64,000 nt of DNA from Calothrix sp. PCC 7716 (GTDB lineage Bacteria > Cyanobacteriota > Cyanobacteriia > Cyanobacteriales > Nostocaceae), in NCBI RefSeq assembly GCF_019977735.1, contig NZ_AP025018.1:5522580-5586579 (forward strand), written 5' to 3'. The notes below the pieces were generated by a model that was given only the letters and a program-made list of their open reading frames with translations, was not told where the DNA came from and ran no database searches. The position numbers were made by a program, and so were the translations under genes. Each line of letters begins with the position of its first letter. The stretch's first letter is position 1. This document shows, piece after piece, positions 39,004 through 54,492 of the stretch.

Positions 39004-39861
39004 ATGCATCTGTCATACTTATTCAATCTAACTCAAAATTGGCTATTCCAAATTTCTATATTAGTCGCCCAAGCTACTCCATCTCCTACAGCGACACCTA
39101 AACCAGTTCCAACTCCTGGCGCCGATGTAGAGTTACTGAAAAGCCAAATTCAATTTTTACAAGATGCCAACACACGCTTAAATAATAGCTTTGGTAGCTT
39201 TATTAGTGCCATTAATCTATCTTTTGTGGCATTTGGAGTAATTTTTGCAGTTGCTGGCGCCGTAAGTGCGTATCTATTTAATCAAAGCCTGAAAGAAGCG
39301 CGGCAAATGGTACGGGAGGAAGTAGAAAGAAAGTTACAAGCATCTGTTAGTAAAGTAGTTGGGCAGCAAGTTGACAAGCTTAAACAAATTTTAGATAGAG
39401 AAGAAGTATTAGGGAATATATCTGTTGATTATATTCTTCCCCAAGACCAAGCGCTACTTAATGATGATTATCCAGAAGAGTATCTATTACTTGCCGAACG
39501 AGGCTTCAAAGCAACACGAATATTAGATGCTTCTAAGCGAATAAAAATATCTAGTAATGTTGCAGTATTAGATTTAGTAAACTACAAATTAGTAAGTGAT
39601 TCAGAGAGAGGCAGTCTTAAAGAAGAAGAAATTGGTAAACTAGTAGAGAAAAGGGTAAGTGAAAAAATCAAAGATATTTTAAACGCACTTCCAAATAAAG
39701 CGGTTTTAGTAGTTTATATTCGACCAGGTAAACAACGAATAAATGCAATTGATGAGTTATCACAAAAAGTTAAATATTATGCTTCGGCAAATACACCCGT
39801 TAATTTAATGGGTACTATAGTTGATTCAGCTTATGTTGCCGATGCTTGGAATAAATGCTAG
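39004..39861 (+). CDS. Membrane-anchored coiled-coil protein, partner of CHAT-SAVED
   Basis: A 285-aa protein of no recognised family. A hydrophobic N-terminal segment (about 11-23) is followed by a Pro/Thr-rich linker (ATPSPTATPKPVPTPGAD), a short helix, a transmembrane helix (about 68-92), a charged coiled coil (about 93-135) and a soluble alpha/beta C-terminal domain (KAVLVVYIRPGK, NLMGTIVDSAY). It is 74 bp downstream of CHAT-SAVED on the same strand, so it is probably its operon partner. It could be the protease substrate, an anchor, or a pore-type effector released by cleavage; all are inference. Confidence 0.75.
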   Translation: MHLSYLFNLTQNWLFQISILVAQATPSPTATPKPVPTPGADVELLKSQIQFLQDANTRLNNSFGSFISAINLSFVAFGVIFAVAGAVSAYLFNQSLKEARQMVREEVERKLQASVSKVVGQQVDKLKQILDREEVLGNISVDYILPQDQALLNDDYPEEYLLLAERGFKATRILDASKRIKISSNVAVLDLVNYKLVSDSERGSLKEEEIGKLVEKRVSEKIKDILNALPNKAVLVVYIRPGKQRINAIDELSQKVKYYASANTPVNLMGTIVDSAYVADAWNKC

Positions 39862-40026
39862 AAAGTTTTGTACAATATATAGAAGTCGCTTGTAAAAGGC
39901 GCCTGTGTATAAAATGTCGCACATTCCCCATAATCCTTGCAAAAGTTAGTAACACTATACTTTTCTTTACTCATACATCGAGATTTCTTTTCTTATAACT
40001 TGTAGAGAATTGTAACTTAAGATACC

Positions 40027-40218
40027 ATTTGTGGGATAAGCAAAATGCTTCAAACCCTGATTCTCTCGTTCTATCCCACAAATCACTCTCTGTATATGAC
40101 TTTGAGGCGCCTTGAAGTTGAGCTTATTGCCAATAATTATCAACTATTCATGGAAAATTTTGCATCCCACAAAAAAGTACTGTAGAATTATTACAGGGCA
40201 AGACTTTCAAAGACTGGC
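40027..40218 (+). promoter_or_regulatory. CRISPR leader of array 1
   Basis: About 190 bp shared with the flanks of arrays 2 and 3. It begins with an inverted repeat ATTTGTGGGATA (40027-40038) / TATCCCACAAAT (40072-40083) enclosing GATTCTCTCGTT. A GCATCCCACAAAAAAGTACT block (40162) and GGCAAGACTTTCAAAG just before the first repeat complete it. It presumably carries the array promoter and the integration signals. Confidence 0.9.
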
Positions 40219-40983
40219 CTTTGAACTTCTTCGGAAGTTGAACTTATGGAAACAAAGTTCTCTTAAAGCTTGCAGTTGGTTTAAGCCGTGATACTTTGAA
40301 CTTCTTCGGAAGTTGAACTTATGGAAACAATGGCAGTATTAGTAGGGTAGAAGTTGTAACCTGTCTGTCCTTTGAACTTCTTCGGAAGTTGAACTTATGG
40401 AAACTGGGGACAAAGAGCCATCACCAACATTAAGTTGGTTGTCTTTGAACTTCTTCGGAAGTTGAACTTATGGAAACTTAGCTTTTAATTGCATCTTGAA
40501 GATAACAGTTTTATCTTTGAACTTCTTCGGAAGTTGAACTTATGGAAACTCCAATGTGAATTGTTTTTGGTAAAGTGAATAGTAATTCTTTGAACTTCTT
40601 CGGAAGTTGAACTTATGGAAACTCTGGAGTAGAATCCGAATCACCCATTGTTAATACACTTTGAACTTCTTCGGAAGTTGAACTTATGGAAACACAATAA
40701 GGGAAGCAACAATGGAGGTACTGAGAATGCCACTTTGAACTTCTTCGGAAGTTGAACTTATGGAAACTACCTGTAAATGTACCATCAGAATGTTTAACTC
40801 CACCTCTTTGAACTTCTTCGGAAGTTGAACTTATGGAAACTAGTTGCCGCTTCCCGGCGCCATCGTTCCATCAGGTCTTTGAACTTTTCGGAAGTTTAAC
40901 TTATGGAAACTTGCTTTCCAAATACTTCTCTTATTTCCACATAAATAACTTTGAGTTTATTCAGAAGTTTAACTAGTTGAAAC
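40219..40983 (+). CRISPR. CRISPR array 1: 11 repeats, 10 spacers
   Basis: 35-bp repeat CTTTGAACTTCTTCGGAAGT + TGAACTTATGGAAAC, first copy 40219-40253. Nine copies are perfect or near-perfect; the last two (40877-40910 and 40949-40983) are decayed, which sets the trailer on the right. Spacers are 36-41 bp. The repeat folds into AACTTC-TTCG-GAAGTT, a stem with a very stable UUCG loop, and ends in ATGGAAAC, a typical type III 5' tag. A further eroded repeat is at about 41148-41182. Confidence 0.98.
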
Positions 40984-41010
40984 AAAACTTGGAAAAACTC
41001 TATTCTTTGG

Positions 41011-41126
41011 CAATACTGCTCGGTTAAGAAAATTTGATAAGACCACAAACCTTGTAGAGACACTAGGAACATCGCGTCCCTATGTGCCAGGTATTAACGC
41101 AAAAAATCCTTAACCGAGAAGTATTG
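41011..41126. mobile_element. MITE-like element with 17-bp terminal inverted repeats
   Basis: CAATACTGCTCGGTTAA (41011-41027) and TTAACCGAGAAGTATTG (41110-41126) are inverse with one mismatch. The 116-bp element lies between the last recognisable repeat of array 1 and a repeat relic at 41148, so it inserted in the decaying trailer. Single-end relatives occur at about 53128 and 56069. Confidence 0.75.
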
Positions 41127-41314
41127 TATTCCTTGGGAACTAGCACGCTTCAGAATTTTTCAGAAGTTAAACTAATGCAAAAAAGCACCTAAATTAAAAA
41201 TAGGTGCCCACACAGTAAATTAATACTTGTGCAATAAGTAGGTAGGCAAAAATAAACCAAACTATGTAAAGATATATAAATACGGAAAATGCATGTACCG
41301 AGGTAACAAAAAGT

Positions 41315-41770
41315 ATGGGCGCCCGTTTAAGAGTATTTTTGACTCATGAGCAAGACCAAACCCTATTAAAGATAAGAACGGCAGACGTACCACGCAAGGT
41401 CAAAGACCGAGCGGCAATAATTAGGTTGAGCGCACATGGCTGGTATGTGGAGAATATAGCTGCTCACTTTAATTTGACTGTTCAAACTGTAAGAGATGTT
41501 CTGCACAAATGGGAAAAACAAGGGTTAGAAGGACTTTGGGAACAACCTGGTAGAGGAAGAAAACCAAAATGGAATGAAGATAACATAGTGTTTTTGGAAA
41601 AATGCCTTAGAGAAGAACCGCGTACATACAATAGTCTTCAACTAGCCCAAAAATTAGAACGTGAACATTCAATTAAGCTGAGTCCCGACAGAATAAGACG
41701 GGTACTCAAAAAAAGGGGGTCAATTGGAAGCGAACAAGGAAAAGTCACAAGGGAAAGCAAGACCCGGTAG
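41315..41770 (+). CDS. IS630 transposase, first frame (helix-turn-helix part)
   Basis: A 151-aa frame with an HTH domain (VKDRAAIIRLSAHGW, VENIAAHFNLTVQTVRDVL) and a second winged-helix segment (LSPDRIRRVLKKRG) that binds the IS ends. The frame is left by a -1 shift at a run of seven A followed by five G at 41708-41719. After the shift the sequence reads WKRTRKSHKGKQDP into the catalytic frame. This matches programmed frameshifting known for this family, so the transposase may be active. Confidence 0.85.
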   Translation: MGARLRVFLTHEQDQTLLKIRTADVPRKVKDRAAIIRLSAHGWYVENIAAHFNLTVQTVRDVLHKWEKQGLEGLWEQPGRGRKPKWNEDNIVFLEKCLREEPRTYNSLQLAQKLEREHSIKLSPDRIRRVLKKRGSIGSEQGKVTRESKTR

Positions 41771-41799
41771 TACGAGAGAATAAGCAAGCAGACTTAGAT

Positions 41800-42369
41800 A
41801 TGCTTGAACTTTCAGCAGGCGCCGGAGAAATAGATTTAAAATATTTAGACGAATCAGGCTTTTGTGCATGGAGTGAACCCAGCTATACATATTACTTTAA
41901 AGGTGAGCAAAAACGTGTGGAACAAACAGCACGTCGTGGTCGCAGGTTAAGCATTATTGGATTTTTACAACCATTAATAAGCTTTGTTTATGGGCTTGTA
42001 ATTGGAGGTATTGACCGTTGGTCATATATCCAAATGATGGAGAGAGAAGCGCAGGAAGCACAAGAATTAGGACGCATGAGAGTAATCGTGCAAGATAATG
42101 GACCAGTACATAGATGTAGAGAAGTACAACAATTGTGGGCAAAGTGGGAGCAAATGGGTTTATATATGTTTTTCTTACCCAAATATTGCTCTGAAATGAA
42201 CCCGATTGAGTTGGAATGGCAGCACTTAAAAAAAGACGAATTACGTGGGCAAAGTTTTGATGATGAATTAGACCTTGCTTATGCTGTGATTGATGGTATT
42301 GAAACTAGAGGAGAAAAAGGTAATTACAGTACACAACGTGTAAAATTTAACAAAAATAGCTCAGGTTAA
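41800..42369 (+). CDS. IS630 transposase, second frame (DDE catalytic part)
   Basis: The frame continues from about 41710 after a -1 shift; the listed ATG is only the first in frame. The catalytic acids are visible in KYLDESGFC, VIVQDNGPVHR and MNPIELEWQHLKK, the DDE set of IS630/Tc1-mariner transposases. The C-terminus is complete, ending close to the right inverted repeat. Confidence 0.88.
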   Translation: MLELSAGAGEIDLKYLDESGFCAWSEPSYTYYFKGEQKRVEQTARRGRRLSIIGFLQPLISFVYGLVIGGIDRWSYIQMMEREAQEAQELGRMRVIVQDNGPVHRCREVQQLWAKWEQMGLYMFFLPKYCSEMNPIELEWQHLKKDELRGQSFDDELDLAYAVIDGIETRGEKGNYSTQRVKFNKNSSG

Positions 42370-42448
42370 GTTTTTGTTACATACCTATAAATTTTTCTGC
42401 CCACCTACTTAGTATATTTCGCGTTTAGTTTTTGGTAATGATGCTTGA

Positions 42449-44883
<2,435 letters not shown>

Positions 44884-45798
44884 TTAGCTTTCTTCCTTTT
44901 GTTCTGAATTTGTTATTAGCTCAAATGTTTTAGTTTCTGTCCAACCGCGACCTAAACCTTCAAGTCCACCAAATTGTAAGCGGTCATTTAAAGTATTAAC
45001 AAGTAATTTGCGGACAGTTTGAGTTGAATCATCTTTGTTTGGTTTCATTCCCCAAGGGAAAAATAAAACTGTTTCCGATGGAATAGCTTCTTGTGAACGG
45101 AACGAGCCACGGTCTACTTTTTTTTGGTTTTCTTCAAGAGCAATTTTAACTTCTCTCTGCAAACCAACTTCCACTAACGTAGCACAATCTTGGTCATCTA
45201 AAATTAGTAATTTTTCCTCAAGTTGTAAAATATCATTACCATCAGGTATTTGCTTAAATATATCCCAAATATTCTCTGATTTATCAACTATATCAAGAGT
45301 ATGGAACTGAATAATTTCTTCTTGCTTAAGAATTGCACCTTGTAAAAATACTTGTTGACCAGTAACTGATGCTATTGCTTTTTTGTCTGTGTCTATGTCT
45401 TTAAACGCTAATCTTGATTTTTGAATCAATTTAGCCAAATTTTGATTTTGTAACCAACGATTCCACCGACTCAACCATAAGGGACAAGTTATCCATAAAT
45501 AATGATGACTATATGAAGCAACGGGAAATAACAATAAAGTTGCATCAGCGAACCAAACTTCTCCTTCGGTTGGTTGATTACCGTTTTTAATTCGTTCACC
45601 AAAAAAGCTACCGGATTCTACTTTATTAGATGGATTAGCTTCCATTGTCGAACGAATTTTACCCCGTATAGAAGAAGATGGAATATAAGGTAAGTTAGTT
45701 TGCGTTTCTCGCGCGATTCCCATTAAGTTACCTTCGTTGCTGGTGGCGCCTGTATGCAGCGGTGTTAATAAATACAAGTATGATAAGTAGTTACTCAT
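44884..45798 (-). CDS. cmr4: Cmr4, backbone Cas7 subunit of the type III-B complex
   Basis: I chose the ATG at 45798 (MSNYLSYLYLLTPLHTGA), which has GGGGGAGAAA just upstream; a longer frame starts at 45819 inside cmr3. The 304-aa RAMP protein has the N-terminal LTPLHTG, the IARETQTNLPYIPSSSIRGK signature and a C-terminal Gly-rich loop (FGGLEGLGRGW). In well-studied Cmr4 an Asp just before the RE signature cleaves target RNA. Here that stretch reads EGNLMGIARE, with no acid at the expected place, so slicing may be lost. Confidence 0.9.
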   Translation of the reverse strand: MSNYLSYLYLLTPLHTGATSNEGNLMGIARETQTNLPYIPSSSIRGKIRSTMEANPSNKVESGSFFGERIKNGNQPTEGEVWFADATLLLFPVASYSHHYLWITCPLWLSRWNRWLQNQNLAKLIQKSRLAFKDIDTDKKAIASVTGQQVFLQGAILKQEEIIQFHTLDIVDKSENIWDIFKQIPDGNDILQLEEKLLILDDQDCATLVEVGLQREVKIALEENQKKVDRGSFRSQEAIPSETVLFFPWGMKPNKDDSTQTVRKLLVNTLNDRLQFGGLEGLGRGWTETKTFELITNSEQKEES

Positions 45799-45803
45799 AT
45801 GCG

Positions 45804-50505
<4,702 letters not shown>

Positions 50506-50876
50506 ATCGCTAGATAAATTAGTATAGAGCCTAAAAACGCCTAATTTGAGATGTTTCAGACTGTAGTTTGCAATTGAGTGACACCCAGGTAGATTAATTA
50601 TGTATCAAAAACGTACTTCACTCGCCGACAATTCTATTCCGGAAAAACACTGATAAAGCATATCACTTTTGTTAAATATATGGAAGTAGTTTATCAGCGG
50701 CGCCTTTTTTGGGATACCATGCGCTATCAACAATCGTATTGTACGATTACATTTGAGCCTGTTTAATCAAAGATTAAGTAGTGTTAATAAAGTTAGCAAC
50801 GTCTGTTTTATCGTTGTACTTCTATATGTATATATATCTAGAATCTAACTTACGAAAAAATGTATTTCACTATACT
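50506..50876. other. Divergent promoter region between cas10 and array 2
   Basis: About 370 bp with no gene. It must hold the cmr operon promoter on the minus strand, while the array 2 leader begins at 50877 on the plus strand. One GGCGCC is at about 50699. No other structure is recognised. Confidence 0.5.
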
Positions 50877-51067
50877 ATTTGTGGGATAGACACAAAGCCT
50901 GAAACCCTGATTCTCTCGTCTTATCCCACAAATCGCTATCTATGTATGGGTTTGAGGCGCCTTGCTAGTCATTTTATTGCAAAGAATATCAACTATTTCA
51001 ACTAAATTCTGCATCCCACAAAAAAGTGCTGTAAACTTATTACAAGGCAAGACTTTCAAAGGCTAGC
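50877..51067 (+). promoter_or_regulatory. CRISPR leader of array 2
   Basis: Same layout as leader 1: ATTTGTGGGATA (50877-50888) / TATCCCACAAAT (50922-50933) around GATTCTCTCGTC, a TTTGAGGCGCCTTG block, GCATCCCACAAAAAAGTGCT at 51011, and GGCAAGACTTTCAAAGGCTA before the first repeat. Confidence 0.9.
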
Positions 51068-51680
51068 CTTTTAACTTCTTAGGAAGTTGAACTAATGGAA
51101 ACAATTTTCCAATTTCAACTACAACCGAAGTTATAGGACAACTTTTAACTTCTTAGGAAGTTGAACTAATGGAAACAACTCAGAGATAAGCTGAAGCGAG
51201 CAGTCAGGAATAACTACTTTTAACTTCTTAGGAAGTTGAACTAATGGAAACTTCTTTCTGTTCCGCATGCCATGGTGGCTTGCGGGAAGGCTTTTAACTT
51301 CTTAGGAAGTTGAACTAATGGAAACTTTTGCATTTGCCCAACTACCACCTGCCTTGCAAGAGCAACTTTTAACTTCTTAGGAAGTTGAACTAATGGAAAC
51401 TGTTGTCTCCAAGGAGTCTAATGGCGGCGCTATCATCTTTTAACTTCTTAGGAAGTTGAACTAATGGAAACTAACTGTAGTAATAAGATAAAGCAGGATC
51501 ATCCCATGCTTTTAACTTCTTAGGAAGTTGAACTAATGGAAACTCAAGAAGAGATTCATGAACTCAAGAACATCCAATCCCTTTTAACTTCTTAGGAAGT
51601 TGAAATAATGGAAAATCAATATCCGCAGGCTTTGTAGTGTCAACAATGTCAAATTTATTTTAACTTCTTAGTAAGTTTAT
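51068..51680 (+). CRISPR. CRISPR array 2: 8 repeats plus a partial one
   Basis: 35-bp repeat CTTTTAACTTCTTAGGAAGT + TGAACTAATGGAAAC. Copies start at 51068, 51142, 51217, 51291, 51366, 51437, 51509 and 51581 (the last slightly decayed). A truncated relic lies at about 51656-51680. Spacers are 36-40 bp. The stem AACTTC/GAAGTT is the same as in array 1 but the loop is TTAG. The leader is on the left and the decayed trailer on the right. Confidence 0.98.
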
Positions 51681-51690
51681 CTACTTAGCT

Positions 51691-51797
51691 GACATCTTGC
51701 ACCTTCTCAATAAAGGTAAGGTGGGCAGTGCCCACCCTACGCTTGGGATAAGCATTACAAGCTTTTTCATTCTCAATAAATTCAAGGTGCAAGATGT
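51691..51797. repeat. MITE/REP-like element with 14-bp terminal inverted repeats
   Basis: ACATCTTGCACCTT (51691-51704) and AAGGTGCAAGATGT (51784-51797) are exact inverses. The inside has a GGTGGGCAGTGCCCACC palindrome. A relative is at 36223-36381. It directly follows the trailer of array 2. Confidence 0.85.
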
Positions 51798-51915
51798 GAC
51801 TTAGGGCGCCATTCAAGTAAAAGATGTTGACAAATTATGTATACGCTATCATGGGTTAATTCGCCTTAGTTTGGCTTTGCCAATACTGGCTATGTTGCGT
51901 CGCACGGCAAAAAAT

Positions 51916-52461
51916 ATGCGTCCAAACGTTGACAATAAGAAGATAGAACAACTTATGCAAGCTTTGGGTAAAGAAGCGAGGGGTTCAGGGTGTATTTACT
52001 TTACTGGTGGCGCCAGTGCCCTACTAATTGGATGGCGCAGTTCTACGGTTGATGTTGATATTCGTTTAGACCCAGAACCTCCAGGTATTTTTGAAGCAAT
52101 TGCTAAACTTAAGCAAGAATTGAATATCAATATCGAACTGGCTTCTCCCCAGGATTTTTTACCTCCTCTGCCAGGGTGGCGTGATAGAAGTGTATTTATT
52201 AGTAAACAAGGTAAAATCTCTTTTTATCATTACGACTTTACAGCACAGGCACTTTCTAAATTATCCAGAGGATTTGAGCGTGATATTAATGATGTTCAAG
52301 CCATGTACGAGCAGAGATTATTTTCCTTAACAAAGTTAGGTGATTGCTTTGAAGCTATTGCACCCGAATTAATACGATTCCCTTCTATCGACCCTGATAT
52401 GCTTAGAACTAATGTTGAGAACTTTATTGAGCTAAATGAAGGTAAACAAGAGGAGAGTTAA
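51916..52461 (+). CDS. DUF6036-type nucleotidyltransferase-like protein
   Basis: The frame is open from a TTG at 51871; I prefer the ATG at 51916 (MRPNVDNKKIEQLMQALGKE). The 181-aa protein has the nucleotidyltransferase-like core YFTGGASALLIGW followed by VDVDIRLDPEP, the G-S and D-x-D pattern of the MNT/DUF6036 fold. Such proteins often are part of toxin-antitoxin or abortive-infection pairs. The next gene starts two bases after its stop. The pair lies between CRISPR array 2 and cas1-cas2. Confidence 0.8.
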   Translation: MRPNVDNKKIEQLMQALGKEARGSGCIYFTGGASALLIGWRSSTVDVDIRLDPEPPGIFEAIAKLKQELNINIELASPQDFLPPLPGWRDRSVFISKQGKISFYHYDFTAQALSKLSRGFERDINDVQAMYEQRLFSLTKLGDCFEAIAPELIRFPSIDPDMLRTNVENFIELNEGKQEES

Positions 52462-52463
52462 CC

Positions 52464-52757
52464 ATGAATCTAAGCGAGTTGCCAGGAGCTGAGTTTATCT
52501 TACAAGGAATAGACGACATTCATAATGGTAAGACGAATACAGTTGGTTCGTTGTTAATTGCAATTGCTGCAACGCGCTTAACCAAAGCAGGTTTAGATTT
52601 CCCAAAAAACCGTTTGCCAAAAGAGCCTGAACTGACGTTGTATGCCCTTCTTCAAGAGGAACGCCCCGATGCCTATTCTTACTACAATGCTTTGCTAAGA
52701 AGACTTAATAGCTTTTGTAGTGCGCTTGAACTCATTAATAAATATAAGGCGCCGTGA
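52464..52757 (+). CDS. Small helical protein, partner of the DUF6036 gene
   Basis: A 97-aa helical protein (MNLSELPGAEFILQGIDDIH) with no recognised domain; LPKEPELTLYALLQEE is the most distinctive part. It is translationally coupled to the upstream gene, so the two likely form a two-component module. A toxin-antitoxin role is inferred only from this layout. Confidence 0.7.
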   Translation: MNLSELPGAEFILQGIDDIHNGKTNTVGSLLIAIAATRLTKAGLDFPKNRLPKEPELTLYALLQEERPDAYSYYNALLRRLNSFCSALELINKYKAP

Positions 52758-53187
52758 CTGAACATATTGCAGTTTCTTAACAAGGGTAAGGTGGGCAGTG
52801 CTAAAATATGAACTTGTCCTAAACGAGCGGCACGTAATGCGAAGCATCTGCCGCAGGCTAAAATCTTGATAAAATTTGAGTTTTCCAAGATGCTACCCTT
52901 CGGGAAAACTGCGTTAACGTTCCTCAGCATGACATGATTATTGAAAATTAGGATATTCCTGTTGAAAATAGGCGCCTAAATTCCAAAAATAGGCGCCTAT
53001 ATATTAGTAAAATACTCTATTGGCAAAAATAGCATTATCAGACCCCATAGTATAGATACACGGGAGGAATATATCTACACAAATAATGCTAAGAATGGCA
53101 AATAGTTATTTTATTGCTGAATTCAATACTACTCGATTAAGAAAAAAATCCCTCCAACTCCCCAATAATTTAGGAAGCTAAAACCCA
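52758..53187. repeat. Repeat-rich intergenic region
   Basis: It holds a truncated AAGGTGGGCAGTGC module (near 52785), a CGTTCCTCAGCATGACAT module (near 52918, relative at 53985), two tandem ATAGGCGCCTA sites (52968-53000) and a single-ended relative of the 41011 MITE (near 53128). No gene is seen. Confidence 0.6.
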
Positions 53188-53226
53188 CTCTTTTCCCCCC
53201 TTATTAAGGGGGGTTAGGGGGGATTA
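53188..53226. repeat. TTATTAAGGGGGG palindromic repeat at a gene end
   Basis: CCCCCCTTATTAAGGGGGG plus GTTAGGGGGG. It supplies the stop codon of the small minus-strand gene at 53214 and its hairpin may terminate that transcript. Confidence 0.85.
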
Positions 53227-53384
53227 AATTTCACTACGCACTCAATGTTATTCACTCGACTTTGCAATACTTGTAGGTAAGCAAAAGCTTCATCCCTCTT
53301 CCTAAATCTTGCTACCAATATACACTCCTTGCTGGGTAGGGTACGAATAATACACCAAGGATGCAATTGCTCAAAATAGGTCAT
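53214..53384 (-). CDS. Small conserved cyanobacterial protein (56 aa)
   Basis: Not in long-ORF lists because it is short. ATG at 53384 with a strong GGAGG ribosome-binding site, reading MTYFEQLHPWCIIRTLPS, then VARFRKRDEAFAYLQVLQS, ending at a TAA at 53214-53216. The MTYFEQL-PWC-IR-LP and VARFR motifs recur in a family of tiny cyanobacterial proteins of unknown role. The last codons (FNPP stop) are read from a dispersed repeat, so the original C-terminus may be lost. Confidence 0.75.
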   Translation of the reverse strand: MTYFEQLHPWCIIRTLPSKECILVARFRKRDEAFAYLQVLQSRVNNIECVVKFNPP

Positions 53385-53521
53385 ATTAACCTCCTACAAG
53401 TAATGCAATTTCTGTGAATAAGTAGCTTTTGAATTGCTTACATTTAGGTTAATTCAGGAGATATGCATCAAACAGGTCTACTTGGTATTGACAAATATTT
53501 GACTATATGTTTCGCCAATAT

Positions 53522-53821
53522 CTACAAATCATCAATATACAACAGGCGCCGTAAATGTTCAGGAATCTTCTCAAAATGCTCTAACACGAAATCCATTAAA
53601 GCCAAATTTAACATATCATTACGATTTGGCTGGCGCGAATTTTTTCCTTGCTTAAACCAACCACGTACAGTAGAATCAGAGCGGTAACATATTAAAGCGA
53701 TTTGGTCATAGCTAACCTGCCATTTATTGTAAAAATCCCTTGGTGTCATGGCAAAATTCCAATTACTGTACATTGTAATTAAATCCAATTCACGTGTACC
53801 TAAAGGCTTTGGTTTCGGCAT
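53522..53821 (-). CDS. HTH-domain hypothetical protein
   Basis: A 99-aa protein starting MPKPKPLGTRELDLITMYSN. It holds a helix-turn-helix-like segment (YDQIALICYRSDSTVRGWFK) and a helical C-terminus (RRLLYIDDL). Short HTH proteins of this kind are common in filamentous cyanobacteria and probably bind DNA; the target is unknown. Confidence 0.7.
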   Translation of the reverse strand: MPKPKPLGTRELDLITMYSNWNFAMTPRDFYNKWQVSYDQIALICYRSDSTVRGWFKQGKNSRQPNRNDMLNLALMDFVLEHFEKIPEHLRRLLYIDDL

Positions 53822-54092
53822 TGTTACACCTCAATCAAGTAAACTTGGCAACGGATGATGAGCGGATGTAACGGATGAGTTATTCACATAGACAACTCCA
53901 CGAAAAAAAATGCCCAATGTCATTCTGAACGAAGTGAAGAATCCCTTTAAGTACGCAAGTTCTGCTTTAAGATGCTTCGTTCCTCAGCATGACAACATTG
54001 GATTAATTATTCTGTGGGCTTCTCATAAACAAGATTTAGTTATTTAAAATCGCTTATCCGTTACATCCGTTTTATCCGTTGCTAAAAATTGA
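53822..54092. repeat. Dispersed repeats
   Basis: ATCCGTT-type repeats at about 53850-53880 (inverse) and 54055-54085 (direct) bracket a GTCATTCTGAACGAAGTGAA...CTTCGTTCCTCAGCATGACA element at 53929-53993, whose ends are inversely related. No gene is seen. Confidence 0.7.
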
Positions 54093-54362
54093 TTAATGCG
54101 AATCTATACGTGTTACTAGAATACTTTCATGTTCTACATAACACCAGTAAAACCGTTTCGCCATCGATGCAGAAGAACTCCAAATATCCTCACTTTTACA
54201 GCGATATCGATGAGTTCTCAAGCTAGGGTAAGCAGGCCCATTATTCGCAAAAATCTCAAATGCTTTGTCGTATTGCTTGCGGTCTTTTGGAGATAAGTCA
54301 TCAAGTTGTTTTTGAACTTTGGCAGCAAAAATCAAGCGTAATTTGACAATTTGAACCTGCAT
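54093..54362 (-). CDS. RelE/ParE-like toxin-family protein
   Basis: An 89-aa protein. After IFAAKVQKQLDDLSPKDRKQ comes an alpha/beta RelE-like core (SLRTHRYR, WSSSASMAKRFYWCYV, SILVTRID). RelE-type proteins are ribosome-dependent mRNA cleavers or relatives. No antitoxin gene is adjacent on the same strand, so it may be an orphan. It lies next to cas2. Confidence 0.65.
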   Translation of the reverse strand: MQVQIVKLRLIFAAKVQKQLDDLSPKDRKQYDKAFEIFANNGPAYPSLRTHRYRCKSEDIWSSSASMAKRFYWCYVEHESILVTRIDSH

Positions 54363-54492
54363 TCAATTACCAAATATGTTACCTCGACCGAAAGCGAACC
54401 AAATATCCGCTTCGGGTAGGTGGAGCGCGCGCTTTATTAATATTCATCCCATTACTGACTCCCACTCAGCACTCAGCACTCATCACTCATCT
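54363..54492. repeat. Short intergenic region with CTCAGCACT tandem repeat
   Basis: CCACTCAGCACTCAGCACT then CATCACTCATC at 54461-54492, related to the heptamer cluster at 10811. It directly follows the cas2 stop. Confidence 0.7.

Larger units (their letters stand above)
41237..42409 (+). mobile_element. IS630-family insertion sequence
   Basis: About 1.17 kb, bounded by imperfect inverted repeats (AGTAGGTAGGCA on the left, TGCCCACCTACT on the right) and a TA on each side (41235-41236 and 42410-42411), the target duplication expected for IS630/Tc1 elements. It holds two overlapping transposase frames. It lies between CRISPR array 1 and the cmr operon. Confidence 0.88.
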
